DNA of 64,000 nucleotides, taken from positions 29,567,439-29,631,438 of the forward strand of contig CM067447.1 in the NCBI GenBank assembly GCA_034508935.3, given 5' to 3'. This stretch comes from Berghia stephanieae. Lineage: Eukaryota > Mollusca > Gastropoda > Nudibranchia > Aeolidiidae. The notes below the pieces were generated by a model. It did no database searches. It saw nothing but the letters and a program-made list of their open reading frames with translations, and was not told the origin of the DNA. Below, piece by piece: positions 1-33,142 of this stretch; the stretch's first letter is position 1, and each line of letters starts with the position of its first letter. A program made the position numbers and the translations under genes.

Positions 1-390
1 GTACTTTGGAACTCACGATTTTTTTTCTGTGGTGACCAAAAACACAAAAGTGTAAAGAAAACAATTTGACAACTCTTTATCTTCGTATAGTTAGTGCGCG
101 CTTGGCAAAGAAGCTCACAACATTGCCACCAGGAAGTATAACGGACCAACTATGTGTAACCTTAAACGTTCATAGTCTGTTTTTAATGCAGTATATATAG
201 TATGCACTTGGCTAAGAAGTTCACAACATTGCCATCCGGAAGTATAACTGGCCAAACACAAATCGATGTGTAACCATGATCGTTTATAGCCTGGTTAATA
301 CAGTTTAGTGAGAACTACTCATAAACACGGCTGGCAAAAAACAATAACAAAGACCTGAGTGACGTCAACTTCATTCTATCTATACATCAT
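1..390. repeat. Dispersed repeat, two tandem copies
   Basis: GAAGCTCACAACATTGCCAC near 110 and GAAGTTCACAACATTGCCAT near 217 start two related units, each continuing with GTGTAACC and a TTTATAG-like motif. A third copy lies at 18509-18690, sharing CAATAACAAAGACCTGAGT. No coding capacity or TIR seen. Confidence 0.7.
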
Positions 391-3179
391 GCGATGATTA
401 TTTCAAACCTAAATTAATACACATTACAACACGCCCTGATCTGGCTACAATGAGGCAGGTGGTTAGTGGCGGCACTAAGAGATAGTTTTGTGGTCAATGT
501 CGCGGTCAGGGTTTCCTGATTTCACCAACGTCAAAACTGTGACTCATCACCGTGTCTTTACATTCTTTACTATCATTGGTTCAACGAGGACGTACGTTCT
601 CTGGTTCAACATACGTGACAACCGGAGTACCGTGAGGCCTATTTTTAGGTTTCATTTGGGCCGTTAGAGGCAGCTAAGCGTGAAGGACTATTCCGAGAAA
701 TCAGTATTTCTGTTGACGGGAGACATTGTTAGTTGCTTAGAAAAAATGGTAAATACTTTTTATTTATCTATCTATTCCCGCTGCTGTCCATCAATACATG
801 CGGATACGGTGTCAAATTTGTCCTTTGTGACGTTTGTGCCTTTTACGTTTAAATAGAATTTAAAAAATCCAACGATAAAATAACAACAGGATAGTGATGT
901 GTTTTCTTTTTTTAAAAACAGGGGAAAAAAGATGGATGATAAACCATTTTTTCTATAGTATAAAAGCGGATAGTAATGAAACGGTGTGCAATTTTTCGTG
1001 GTTTTATTGTAAAGATGATGAAAGTGGACTTAGTTGTTCTTTCTCGTCGCGATAGTGCCCGTGTGTTTAGTTTAAAAAATTTTTATGTTTTTTTTTTTTT
1101 TAATATTTTTTTTTTTGGTGGGTTTTTAACATTTTCAGATACATACAATTCCTACTAAAATTATAGAAAAGTCAAAAACAAATTGATTAATACTTATATT
1201 AGTTTGGAACTTTAATAACTATGACTCCTTTTCCCATGATAAGGGGTGTGACACTAACGATAATAGGATAAGGACAATATGGATATTCTCATTACCACTT
1301 TTCAATGCATTAATGCATTATATACATACATGTATATATATATTTATTTATAGCATGTAGGTTGCTTAGATGAAAAATAGCTTTAGTTTGTAAAAGAAAA
1401 TAAAAGAAAACTGTCTAATTCTTTTCTTGCGTATATAAATTTGATTTGATTTTTACTCTCACAAATTCGATATAGTAAATAAACTTAAAATTACTCATGT
1501 AGAAATGAAAACCATATTTTCAAATACGAAAAATAACTCCTTTGAAAATAAAGGTAATAAAAATCTCAAAAGCTTATCCTTCTTCACATTACTATTTTTT
1601 TTATAATAAAAATCCGTTCATAAGCACATAAAAATTACTTTTCCCACACATTTATTTCGCGCCGTTCCAAATAAAATTGAGTTACGGTATAAAATTTGAT
1701 AGTTTTTAGTGTATCCGGGAGTCAGGTAGCTTTAGTTTTCGTTGAGTCGTGAATATGATGAAAATTTATGTTTGATTTTTCCAATATTTTGGTTATAGCA
1801 TTAGTACTGAGAGGAACTTCAACTATTTCAATCTATGTCCTTTCTGTTTTGTTTTGTTTTTGTTTTTTTTATTGTGTGTTTTTTTTTTGTTTTTTTTTTT
1901 TGGTTTTGTTTTGTTTTTTGTTTTTTGGCAGGGATTTAATAACAAAGGTGAACAGTTTAATCTATTGTCTCATTGCCAAATAATTTTTAGGACGTGAAAA
2001 CGTTGTGCGATGTTGGAGTTTGAGGTATTTAAAATTATCACTTTTAGACCTATATTGACGCTTTTTAAAGTTGAAATCAATCGATTTTTTACTTAATATT
2101 TATCTAGTTAACTATTTAAAAATATTCCTGAAATAATTTCCGAAAATATTGTGTTAGACTTGTCGAGAAAGAAGGGTTTCCCTTTCTTTCAATGTTTGTT
2201 TTTCCTTTTTCTTTTCTTTTCTTTTCTTTTTTTTGTTTGTTTGTTTGTTTGTTTGTTAATGTTTTAGTATTTTTCTGTCAATTAGGGTTTTTAAGGCGGA
2301 TGGCGCGGGAGGGGCTTGGGAGGCGTTTGTATCGTTTTGTTTTGCTTAGATATTATTTGTATTTGATTTTAGTTGAATACATTTCCCTAACTCTGATATA
2401 ACACAAAACTCTGAAAGTGAGTCTTACGTATTTATTAACATACGATTACTTTAATTTTTTTTTTCTTTCTCCAGAGCAATTATGCCCATTTTATCCTGGT
2501 TTTTATACAATAAGACGGACAATAACTTTTGCTTACTATCCTATCGATAGGACTCTACTCTATGGGAGCAAAGTACTTTCCGCCAGGTCTAACTACCCAA
2601 TATTTGCTGGGTGGTCAAGGGTGGGTGGGGGGGGGGGGGGGGGGGGAGGGGGTTAGAAATGATAAATACTTGACGTCGCCCAGGATCGATCTCGGTCACT
2701 CTGTCTGAGGAGCGAGTGCTCTACCAACGGGTTCTATTTGGGACACCCTGTTTGGGCACATATTATTATTTAAGTTTGTTTTGTTTTTTTTTATTAGCAC
2801 AACGGAGTTCTAGACCAACTTTATTTCATCGATTCAAATTCCAATAGGTAGAAGAAGTATGTTATCTAATGTGTCAATACAATAGTGTCAGTATACAAAT
2901 ACAGTCTTATTAATATTTGATATTAAACATCTTATTGACTGTTTCAATTCATTCTACTGTATGAAGGAGAAAAAAAAGAAAAAAATAAACAACCCCAAAC
3001 AATATGGCTTGTTCGTTGTTGTCGATCAGACCCCTATCAGGCAATCAGGTAAGTTTGTTTCCATGGGAGATGGCCTTAGATTTCATTTTTTTAAGAAAAC
3101 GTTTGAATCAATCCGCCTGTTTGTTTCGTTCACATCTTTTAACAGTCTTCTGTAAATCATTTAAATTAGAAAAGCCTCT
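391..3179. other. 5' flank, no gene found
   Basis: AT-rich with long T and TTTTG stretches (1080-1120, 1850-1930, 2205-2260). Apart from the SINE-A copy at 2485-2740 I see no exon, and I cannot point to a promoter for the PKC gene. Confidence 0.5.
2485..2740 (-). mobile_element. SINE-A copy with poly-G core
   Basis: Reverse orientation: TTATCCTGGTTTTTATAC, GGGTGGTCAAGGG, poly-G (about 2627-2651, with one A), GGATCGATCTCGG (B box) and GTGCTCTACCAACGG (A box). Confidence 0.82.
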
Positions 3180-4545
<1,366 letters not shown>

Positions 4546-4794
4546 ATTACTGATACTATTACTTCTTCTATTACTACTACTGTTACTACAAATACCACCA
4601 TCATTACTAGATACGCTTGTCAGCACGTCATAGCGCACTGATAATCGATCCTCATCCAACTATATTTGTCTCCCTATCGTTAAAAGAAACAAACGAATCT
4701 CTTGAATGTTTCAAGACACTTTATTTTTTCTTGACTTCTCAAAAGCAGAAGAACGGATGGAAAGCCTAGACTTCTATGTATTTTTTTTTTTTTT

Positions 4795-4905
4795 AAATTG
4801 AAAATATCGGCAACGTTGAATTTAAGCTTCCATTTATTAATAAATAAAGTGGACGTTTCCGTTTCCGGTTTCCCTTTTCTGAAGAGTGTGAACGAATGGT
4901 GAATT
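4795..4905. repeat. Single arm related to the 45.5-kb foldback element
   Basis: GAATTTAAGCTTCCATTTAT then GTGGACGTTTCCG and CCGGTTTCCC match the left arm of the foldback. Confidence 0.55.
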
Positions 4906-4984
4906 TTGACATAAATTGGTCGATGAGTGTCGGAAAAGGAAATAGAAACTAAATGGTTGTTAAAACAACAATTCGGATTAATGA

Positions 4985-5125
4985 ATAAATTCAAGCTTTT
5001 ATTCATCCTTATGGGAGAGCTTGCCGAGTTCATAAGACACAGAACTGAAGGTTCGAGCCCCATCTCTGTCACTTCCCTTTTCTTGAACCAGACGATTATC
5101 CGCCCATTTGGTTCAAGTGGATAAC
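4985..5125 (+). mobile_element. tRNA-like SINE head or tRNA fossil
   Basis: GCTTGCCGAGTTCATAAGAC (A box-like) and GAAGGTTCGAGCCCC (B box) about 34 bases apart. No full cloverleaf can be folded, so it is not called a tRNA gene. Confidence 0.45.
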
Positions 5126-5271
5126 ATTTGTGATTTCTGTAAATACCTCAACATTTTGTTGAATGGTTATCTACTCGTATATTCTTTCTAGGAATGCCTC
5201 GCTTACGGAATCTTACGATGCCCGATGAAAGGGTTGATTGTATGATTGTTTTAAACTTCATTTCCTTAATT

Positions 5272-5336
<65 letters not shown>

Positions 5337-8251
5337 GGTCCCTTTGCTACAACAGTGTCGTTTATAACGAGAACATTGCTTTCTTCTATACATGTCGTTG
5401 CCCTTACTTAAAATAAATTGATTCCGCCAATTTAGGACAATTTGTGATATGGTATTATTTCTATAATTCTAAGTTATATGAGCATTTGTATAGTGCATGT
5501 CCACTATTCAACCATATTCAATGCGCTTCACAATACCTAATTTTTATTTCACCAGCTGACTATAATATAAAATCAAAATATCCGTTTCAATCAATACGCT
5601 AGATTGTATTTTGAACGCGTTAGCACTCAGCAAGATCAAACGCCAGATATACATCCACGCCTGAGTCGAGTGGAGCAAGTGTTTATAACGAGCCTTAAGC
5701 AAGGACACAAGGCCGAGGTAGACTTTTTACGCTCACCATTACCTCATTGGTCATTGACCAAGCTCAACATCGTTTGACTTTGTAATTAAACGCGAAACAT
5801 TTATCAGAAGAAACGTCAACTATTTGGGATTTTTATTTCAAACCTACTATTGCTGCCAGGAAACAAGAAAAGAAAGTGTACAAGTTATCCTTTTCGGTTA
5901 ACAATCTTCAACTATCTCGGTCAGCTCATTTTTCAAATACTTTTTGCTCCACTGAGTTTCTGTCTCTGTCTAACTAGACTGTTGTTTGTTTTTTTCTTTT
6001 TCGTATTTTACATCGAATGTAGGATGTGGTGCGGAAAATTAAAGCAAGTCCTTTGGGATGTCGTTTGTTGTTTGTCACGTGATTTGTGAGATTCCACGTG
6101 ATCTAGATTCTAGGTCATGATCCAATAATATAGGAGGGGTTCGATTCTACTCTAACCTATATTATAGAGCAGTAAAGTTAGGTGCCCCAAACGTAAACAA
6201 TAACAAGTTGCTAGTGATTTCCGTTAGGGACCGGAATAATTTACGCACAATATAAGTCTCCCAATTTTGTAGTTGTAGGCAATACACTTTCAGTATTGAA
6301 AATATGTTTACATAAAATCTAACAGTTGCAGAAATAATAATATAAGGCTAAATTATTATGAAAATCAGGCTCCGAATAATTCTCGTTTTGTTCACACCAG
6401 CGCAATAATTTGCTCTGGTCTAAAAATAGATAGACTGTAACTTTTGATAAATTTTAGAAAATTTTACCTTTTGTTCCATAAAATATCCATATCTAGACAT
6501 TATTTGATGCATGATCGAGTATTTATGAATATGTGTTTCTTTTGCCACCTAACAGCCAAATTTTAAAGGTTATTTTTATCTATTATTTACATTGGAACGT
6601 GAGCTGTCAAGACAGGAACATGTGGTTTGCCACGTGCTTCTCGACCTTTGTTTACGTTTGGGGCACCTAACTTTACTGCTCTATATTAGATATATCTTAC
6701 CGTTTGCACCAAGAGAGCTCTGCGTACAAATGATAAAACAACTGCTGTTTTTATCTTGGTCAGATTATTCATATTATAACAATTGATCACCAACTAGGCA
6801 AACGTCATATAAACGACATTTTGGTATAGCCACATGTACGAATTATTCAAAGCTAAAATCTGACCAAATATGGATTTTTCTTTCTCTGTGATCTGCTTTT
6901 AATACCAAAATTTTATAGGAATTTTTTTTGGAGGGGGGGGGGGGGGGTTCTTTTCTTTTTTTTTCTTTTATGGTCACAGATGGATATGTGATCTTACTGG
7001 ATGATTTTACAACAATTTTGAACATACGTGACAATTCATATAAATAGAGGTAGAAATCATGCATGTTGTATTGATATTATTTTTTTCTCTTGAAATTCTG
7101 ATTGTTCACGAGAACTTTCTATAGCCCGTGCTTTTCATTTTTTTCCGACTCCCGTACTATTCCATTCCATGACTTTGCTCAAATTTCCACCAATGGACTC
7201 ACCTATTCTCTCCCTGGCATCTCAACGAATGTCATTAATGGTTACATGTTAACGAAATGTTACAAAACTTCTCCAACATTATGTAACACTAATAGCCAAC
7301 CAATCACTAAAGGGAACCTATTTCGATTGACTTTTGTACCGGCCGGTCCATTTTGTCTCAACATCACGGACTAAACACGAATAGAATTCCCGCAAACACA
7401 CAGGAAACTACATTCTAAACCGTCAGCCGATGCCCTATTCGCTTTCAAAACAAATTACCATCTTCTATACTCTGCTTTACAAATTACGTTCTTTTTATAG
7501 AACAATTTTGTCGCTGAAATTAAGCTATTGAACAACGTTGGGGTCTTTTTCAAATCACTGAAAATTATCACTGTCAAGAAAGCACCGAAGTTTGTTGTTT
7601 GGGCTTTCTTTTATTCTGTTGTTGTTGTTGTTCGTTTGTTTGTTTGTTTGTTTCGTATTATTGTTTTTGTTGTTGTTTGTTGTTTGTTGTTGTTTATGCA
7701 CATTGACAGAGTAATGCTCATTTTCGCCGAGTCCGTCATTATATTATGTGTGATGGAGAAAGAATGAAAGCTAGAAAGAAAGAGAAGACAAAAAAAAAAA
7801 GAAGAAATGCAAAGAGAAGAGAGAAAAAGAAAGAAGAAGAACGATGGAGAAGAAAGAGAGAAAGAGAAAGGCAGAAAATAAAAAAGGAAAGAAAGAAAGA
7901 AATTGGGTGGTGCTGACTTAACTTCCGGGCCGATTTCTTGATGTTTTCCACTTATGAAATGCTGTAACTGACTTGTGTCTTTTTCCCCCTTCTATTTCAC
8001 TTTTCCTTGTAAGATTCTTTTCATGGGTTAACTTTTTGTCTGATTCACTGATTGGTCAGCATGCGGCAGAGTTGACTATCAGTAATACAGGTCCCCTCTT
8101 CCCTATTATACGCGATTTCCATTAAATACGCTAAAGGCCCAAAACCCCTTGCAAGTAGTCCTAAGACAATCGATACTGAAATTTTTTACAGCCTGTGAGC
8201 TTATGAATTTATTATTTCATTTTGAGAGTGAAAACCATGCTTCTAACCACG
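5126..8251. other. 5' flank, no gene found
   Basis: Contains (GTT)n at 5272-5337, the inverted-repeat element at 6163-6685 and purine-rich sequence at 7755-7900. An upstream PKC exon must lie here or further left, but none is recognisable. Confidence 0.5.
6163..6685. mobile_element. MITE-like element with 38-bp perfect terminal inverted repeats
   Basis: Left arm 6163-6200 (TATAGAGCAGTAAAGTTAGG onward) is the exact reverse complement of 6648-6685, with 447 bp between and no coding sequence. The arms look recent. A TA or short target duplication is possible but not clear. Confidence 0.75.
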
Positions 8252-8400
8252 TTCTTTATTTTACACATGGGTACGGTGAGAAAATCTAAGTAAAGAGCCT
8301 TTTCTAAGGACTCAACTGTGTGCCGTCAACGGCGGGATTCGAACTTTCAACTAACACGTCGCAAGGCAAGTGTTATTCACTAAACCACGAAACTGCACAA
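8252..8400 (-). mobile_element. SINE-B, head portion
   Basis: Complement of the 5' half: AAAGAGCCTTTTCTAAGGAC, GCGGGATTCGAACTTTC (B box) and CACTAAACCACG (A box). It ends about 70 bases upstream of the PKC exon 1 acceptor. Confidence 0.75.
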
Positions 8401-8526
8401 GTACACCATGTTATCCGTAATACCATCATAACAATAATTATTGACATTTTTTTTTTGTCTCTTCTACAGAGCCGGCCCTTCAGTACCGCCTCCACTACAT
8501 CGGCTCTTAGCCGGAAGTTGAGCGCC

Positions 8527-27552
<19,026 letters not shown>

Positions 27553-28500
27553 TCTCTGCTCTTTCTAATACTATTTTATATAATGATATGTTCGATTTTA
27601 TATAGGAATGGTTTTAAAAGTTTATCTTTTTTTTTCTCTCAAAAACTTACCTCTCTGGTTTAGCCAAATGTGAGAAAATGTGAATTAATTTTGAAATAAG
27701 GCAATGGTCATGGAATGTATCATTATCTAAGGAAAGTCAATGTGTCATTGTTAAATCATTGTCTGGCAGGTAATGAGTTCAAACATATGTGGAGACTGAC
27801 TCTGTTTTGGTCTCAACACTTCCTGTCAGAAAAGCTCTTATGACAGAGTAGGCCATGGGAAGAAAACTCAAAATTTTCTGCCATTTTAGAAACATACACT
27901 ATTATTTTCTTGACGCCTTTCCATGACGTGATGTAGCTTTTGTAATATTTTTAACTTTTTAAGGAAAATTGAAACCTGCTGTAAAACCAGTTGTCAAATA
28001 ATTCACGTGATAGATTCCGTTTCATAATCACAATTTACATTGGGAAATTAGGTCCAAGAATACTTCATCTTTTTAAACTTTATTTTACAATTTGAAATAA
28101 GCGACAAATGTAAATTTTACTGAAAGGGATTTAACTTTTTATATGCCAGCTGTGTAATTGTTGATAGCCATTTTATTTTTACTTCAAAGGCAAGACAAAT
28201 ATTGATCATTTGATATTTATACTTATACTTTCTATCATAGGCCGTTCAGAATTCCATATGTTTTTTCCATATTTTTTTCATGTACCTGAACAATTAATGT
28301 CTGTTCATATCAGTTCGTTTTATTTATCACGATCACCCCACGGCTCAATATTGTTTATTGTTTCATTTTGTAAGGAAGAGAGAGGAATGAGTTCATTTCT
28401 CAATTCTTTTGATATTATTGTTATATCACAACACTGTGTTATTTATGTATATTGAGTAATATCCCTGTGTATTTCAATAAACGTTCCTGATTTTCAAAAA
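27553..28500 (+). other. Probable 3' UTR of the PKC gene
   Basis: Non-coding, AT-rich sequence after the stop. The first canonical AATAAA I see is at 28476-28481, followed by an A-rich stretch, so cleavage near 28500 is plausible. The true end cannot be set without transcripts. Confidence 0.45.
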
Positions 28501-28623
28501 ATCTAAATGTTGACAACTTATCTTCATCACTCTTCATAAGAATTTGATTTGACCCAGTAAACACAACTGAGCCCTCTCTCCTGATAAGTTTTATGATATG
28601 TGTACATTATTGTTATTGTGTGG

Positions 28624-28698
<75 letters not shown>

Positions 28699-30101
28699 TA
28701 CCACGTTAAACGCATTTCATAAATTGTTTATTGTTGTACAAGCAGGCATCAAAAAAACTTAATGAAAGAACTAGGTTTTGTAAGTTTGATAATGTACATG
28801 TTGATTTTTTTTATTTGTTTCGCCTCATGTGTATGTTTTCTATTCTTTTTGTTTGTTTGTTTTTTCTTTGCGTGAATGGATGGGGAGTGGGGGTTTTATT
28901 TTGTTTTGTTTTTGTTTTGTTTTTTCTTTTTGTCATAATATTTTGTGTTTTTAAATTTTTCTTAATATTTTATTTCATGCTCGTTCAGTTTGTCTGGAAG
29001 GTGGCTATTTTCTAGAGCCTATTAATAGAGCTCTTTCATTATGGAACAAAACAAAGAGCCATGTCAAATAACCGAAATACGAGACATATTGGATTCCTTC
29101 AATGATAATGATAAACTTAACAATATCAAAATTAATTTATAGCATATATGCGCGTCTGTGTGTGTGAAATGCTCTTCAGTTTGAGAAAAATACAGTTGAG
29201 TATGAAATGATATAAATTAGACCAAGTTTGCCAATGTGATGATTCGTTCTGGAAATCACACCATGATATGTTTTGCAAGTAGATTTTTATAACCAGCCCT
29301 AAAAGATCGCTTAAATTGTTGATGATTATTGCAAAGTACTCGCCCCAGAGTTGTGTCCTTGGATATGACATTTCACAGATTGTATTAAAACCTGCACTTG
29401 AGTCAATAAGTGTTTATGGCACCTTATGTCAATATTTCTAGATTATTTTGATGATAATGTTATTTGATTGATTTGGCACTAAATTATGATGGTTTTACTT
29501 AAATTAATTTGGTACTAACTTATTTTGATGATGGTACTATTTAAATTTGGCACTAAATTATTTCGATGATGGTATTATATAAATCACTCTGGCTCTAAGT
29601 TATTGATGATGGTATTATTTAAATTAGTTTTTTACAGAAGATCTTTTCACACATTAAAAGTTTGGTGTGATTTGATTGCTCGGCATACATATTTATGATT
29701 TTTATATACTTTGATGCATCTATGTTTAAATATAATCATAAAATCATTGAATATAAATTGAATTTGTGTCTCATACGAATGTTAAAATGTAAGTTTTATG
29801 GATTTTTCAAACCAGTGTAAGTTGCAATTTCCAAATATACAAAACTGACATAATATTGCATAAAAATCCATTTTCAATTTATTTCGAATGATAAAGTACA
29901 AGCTGTCTATATCTTTCTTGTTATTTTTGTCATTCACGAAATTTATATAAGTAGGCATGTTTATTATTGTGTGTTCAATTACGTTGATAGAATAATTTAT
30001 TTTACGCTAAAAAGACAATATTGTATATTAGCTGTCTTTCTTTCCATTTATTTATATTAAATTGTTATGTAATATGACATTAACTTATATATCTATTTAT
30101 A

Positions 30102-30157
<56 letters not shown>

Positions 30158-30666
30158 TTTTTTTTTTTTTTTTTTCTCATACACGCACACACAAACACAC
30201 ATATATCTTGTTAATGAGAACCCTAAAGATAAACAACACAATAATAAGTACGCATCATTATCATTCGTTCTCCTTGCCAACTTTTTAACGTTCATATTTT
30301 ATGTCGCAACCCATTATATTAAATTTTTTTTCAAAGAGAAATAATAAGCGAATTAATTAAGCTACACTAAAATAAAAAATTTTTAAATACTTTCTTACTT
30401 ACCTTTTTTATTCATGGACTCTGATGTTGGTTGTGTTATTTTTATGAACCAATGAATGTGAATGATTTCATTTTGTGCTATTTTAGTATGATTTGTGAAT
30501 TTTATCTTCGGAAAGTACCTAAATATAATGTCTTTATATCCGAAAATAATGTTTTGATTGTTTTGTAATATTGCAAGTTTATTCCGTTATTTTATGCATC
30601 TCCCTCATTTATTCTAGGTCTCCCTTCATAAGAAATGTTGGGGATTCTTACATATAAATGTAATAA
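28501..30666. other. Intergenic, no gene found
   Basis: AT-rich sequence with an ATT array (28627-28700), the 29.4-kb minisatellite and a CT array. No coding similarity seen. Confidence 0.5.
29440..29635. repeat. Degenerate minisatellite, period about 50-60 bp
   Basis: Four units of the form TTTGGCACTAAATTATTT-GATGATGGTATTATTTAAA, decaying towards the right. Confidence 0.7.
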
Positions 30667-31014
30667 TGTTTCCACAATATCTTCGTTGTGCCCATCTTTC
30701 ATGATGCACCTCAGCCAAAGTACTTCTATTTTCAGCCCCCACTCTCTGATATACCTACTTTTGCATACATTGAGATACCCTTGATATTGGCAGTTGATGT
30801 TTATTGGAAACCATTTAAGAACAAAGTACAACCATTTTACCCGAATTTATATGAGAATTATCATCAGCATATTGAAGGAATGTCGAAAATGGAGGACACA
30901 AAGATAAGAAAAACTCGCCATATTTATTCATTCCCAGCAGTGAATTCGACTAGAATAGACAATGGAGTCAATAGTGATAGGTTTGATTCAGATCTGCCAA
31001 CCAGTTTGGTATGA
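30667..31014 (+). CDS. Unrecognised open frame, 116 codons
   Basis: Open from the codon after an in-frame TAA at 30664 to TGA at 31012. It reads VPIFHDAPQPKYFYFQPPLS and later YPNLYENYHQHIEGMSKMED, a mixed, non-repetitive composition unlike the low-complexity frames around it. AG acceptors after pyrimidine-rich stretches lie at about 30712 and 30734, so it could be a terminal exon. It does not resemble the PKC C-tail, and the opposite strand is also open over part of the region. I do not recognise the protein; it may be chance or part of an old mobile element. Confidence 0.25.
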   Translation, partial: CFHNIFVVPIFHDAPQPKYFYFQPPLSDIPTFAYIEIPLILAVDVYWKPFKNKVQPFYPNLYENYHQHIEGMSKMEDTKIRKTRHIYSFPAVNSTRIDNGVNSDRFDSDLPTSLV

Positions 31015-32029
31015 AGAAATCACATATTTACGTATTTATGCAACTTTGACCAAAATACACAAATATGAGAACATTAAGAAAAATATGGGGGGAAAATGAA
31101 ACAGGAAAATGCAGCATCATTCGGTCAAATTTGTTTGGTTCTCTTGTATTTTGATACTTTCAATGGATGAAGAGTTTTGACTGTTGAGTTATTGCAAATG
31201 TCTTAAGCCGTGATACGATATTAATGCCACCTTCCATCTGCTTGGCTGATCCATTTTGTGACAATTATTGGTCCAAATTAAATTGTGCATCCTGTTTGTT
31301 GCAATGAATATAACATTCTTTTTTTATTTATTGAAAATATATTTTTTAAACTCTTCTATGTGGGGTAAAATGTGAATAAATAAAAGTCATGCGTCTAATG
31401 GTTATCAGTGGGCAATCTGGCTAGTCTTAATATCCATCAGTTGTTTTGATTATCATTCAGTCAAAGATGAACGGCTGAAATTATCACCCGCATTCCTTCA
31501 ATACCAACACATGCCATGAAAATTCATCAACGAAATGTTTGATACTGACAGACAAATATAGTTGATAACTCTCTAAATGTATGTTTTGAATATACTCCAA
31601 TCCAATATGTGGCCCACTGCCTCAAGTCAATATTAAGTCAGGATGATGGTGAAAAAAGAATTTGAAGACAAAATTATCAGAATTATGCTATTCTAGTTTT
31701 GCTCTTAAAGAATATGTGTTAATTCTTTTCAATATATGATCATTGTCTCATATGTTTGACTATAAACTCAATTTTTATCATCTAAATCACCTCGGCAGGT
31801 ACTGTTTTGAGATGGCAGGTCACATATTTTCAAACAATATTTTTTACTACGAGACCAGAAGCTTGAGTGACATCACTGTAACTGATCTCTTGTTGAACAC
31901 GAATTGATGTAGTTATAACCTGAGAAATAATGGGATTAACCATGACTGGAATTTTGTTTGAAAATCAATGTGGTTTCGATGTACAATCTTAGGGTCACAA
32001 CATGTCCTAAATTAGGGCTAAGTATTCAA

Positions 32030-32268
32030 GCTGGTGATTGACCCTTCGCTGATGTGTCCTTAAGAAAGGCATATTGTATACTGTATACTGCATATTGTAT
32101 ATTGTATACATCTGCTTCATCCCATTGTAGTTAGAAATGGATGGTATATTTGAGGGTTCGTCTGAGCCAGTGATTGACACCTGACTGATATATGCATGCA
32201 TGTATACATTTGCCTCGTTTATTGGAGCTAAAGATGGACGTTACATTCGAAGGTTCTCCTGATGTAAA
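32030..32268. repeat. Tandem duplication, unit about 115 bp
   Basis: GTGATTGACCCTTCGCTGAT to GAGGGTTCGTCTGA (32034-32165) matches GTGATTGACACCTGACTGAT to GAAGGTTCTCCTGA (32170-32262). Confidence 0.65.
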
Positions 32269-32829
32269 ACATTGTTAATTTTTTTCCAAAAAAATTATAC
32301 TAGCGCCCAAAAAGCTGCATGTGTCATCCTATATTCGCTGCTCCATTATCAGATAGATTTTTTTAAGCCAAAGCACTAAGAGTATGGTATTTACTGTGGA
32401 TAAGCACTAAATGCAATTATTTTTAAATGATTAAGTCACTGGCTTTAGGATTGGAAATTCAAGAGTTTAAATCCCCTAAGACACCTGAAATTTTTAGGGA
32501 AATACTGGAGTGGCATTGCTGGGGTGATATATAACAGATGCGGCTGGTCGAGAGGGAAATATTCAAATTATGTATTATTCTCTTTTGGTGGGATATGATA
32601 TTTCCTATTTTCAAATATCTTTTTACCAAAGAATAGAGTAGCTAAGTGTGAAATGTTTTACATGTTTCCATTGTGAAAATCTTTCAAAGCATATTTGTAT
32701 TTGTTCTTCACACTTAGGTTAAATATTCATTCATTCATATTGAGCCATGCTCCACTGCATTAGCGGTCAAAGCTCTTCAATCCACTCTTTCCTATGTCTT
32801 ATGCATTATGAAAGATCCGAAAGGAAAAT

Positions 32830-33126
32830 ATTAAAACCAATTTTTTGAAGGAAGAAGAGTTGAAACATGCAAGGAAGAAGATGAAAGCAAGAAAAGCTCC
32901 AGGGTCTGACATCACAATAGAAATGCTTAAACCACTCAGACATTTTGTGGTGGCAGTGCTGTTGAATGAGATATACGAAATGGGTCATATCACGACAGAA
33001 CTATCAAATTCGATATTCCTCACTCTACCAAAGAAAACAATAACGGAATGTGAGCTTCACCGAACCATCAACTTGATGAGATGCATAACCAAAATATTGT
33101 TACGCATTATATTGAATTGAGCAAGG
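32830..33126 (+). mobile_element. RTE-like LINE reverse-transcriptase fragment
   Basis: A frame reads MKARKAPGSDITIEMLKPLR, then SIFLTLPKK, RTINLMRCITKILLRIILN and a stop. This is the finger region of RTE-clade reverse transcriptases (PKK...C...RTISLM...KILLRIILNR). The catalytic FADD motif is absent, so it is a short internal piece. It is interrupted at 33127-33142 by the target site of a rep-C insertion, and no clear RT continuation is seen beyond that. Confidence 0.8.
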
Positions 33127-33142
33127 AACAAAATAAAGCTCT

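Noticed and set aside
28210-28455. 81-codon frame after the PKC stop
   Set aside because: AT-rich 3' UTR sequence with hydrophobic low-complexity translation; no splice or homology support.
30688-31014. Alternative last exon of the PKC gene
   Set aside because: The true C-tail, with turn and hydrophobic motifs, is at 27399-27552; this frame has neither.
32845-33120. Host gene
   Set aside because: KARKAPGSD, LPKK and RTINLM are reverse-transcriptase motifs of an RTE-like LINE.
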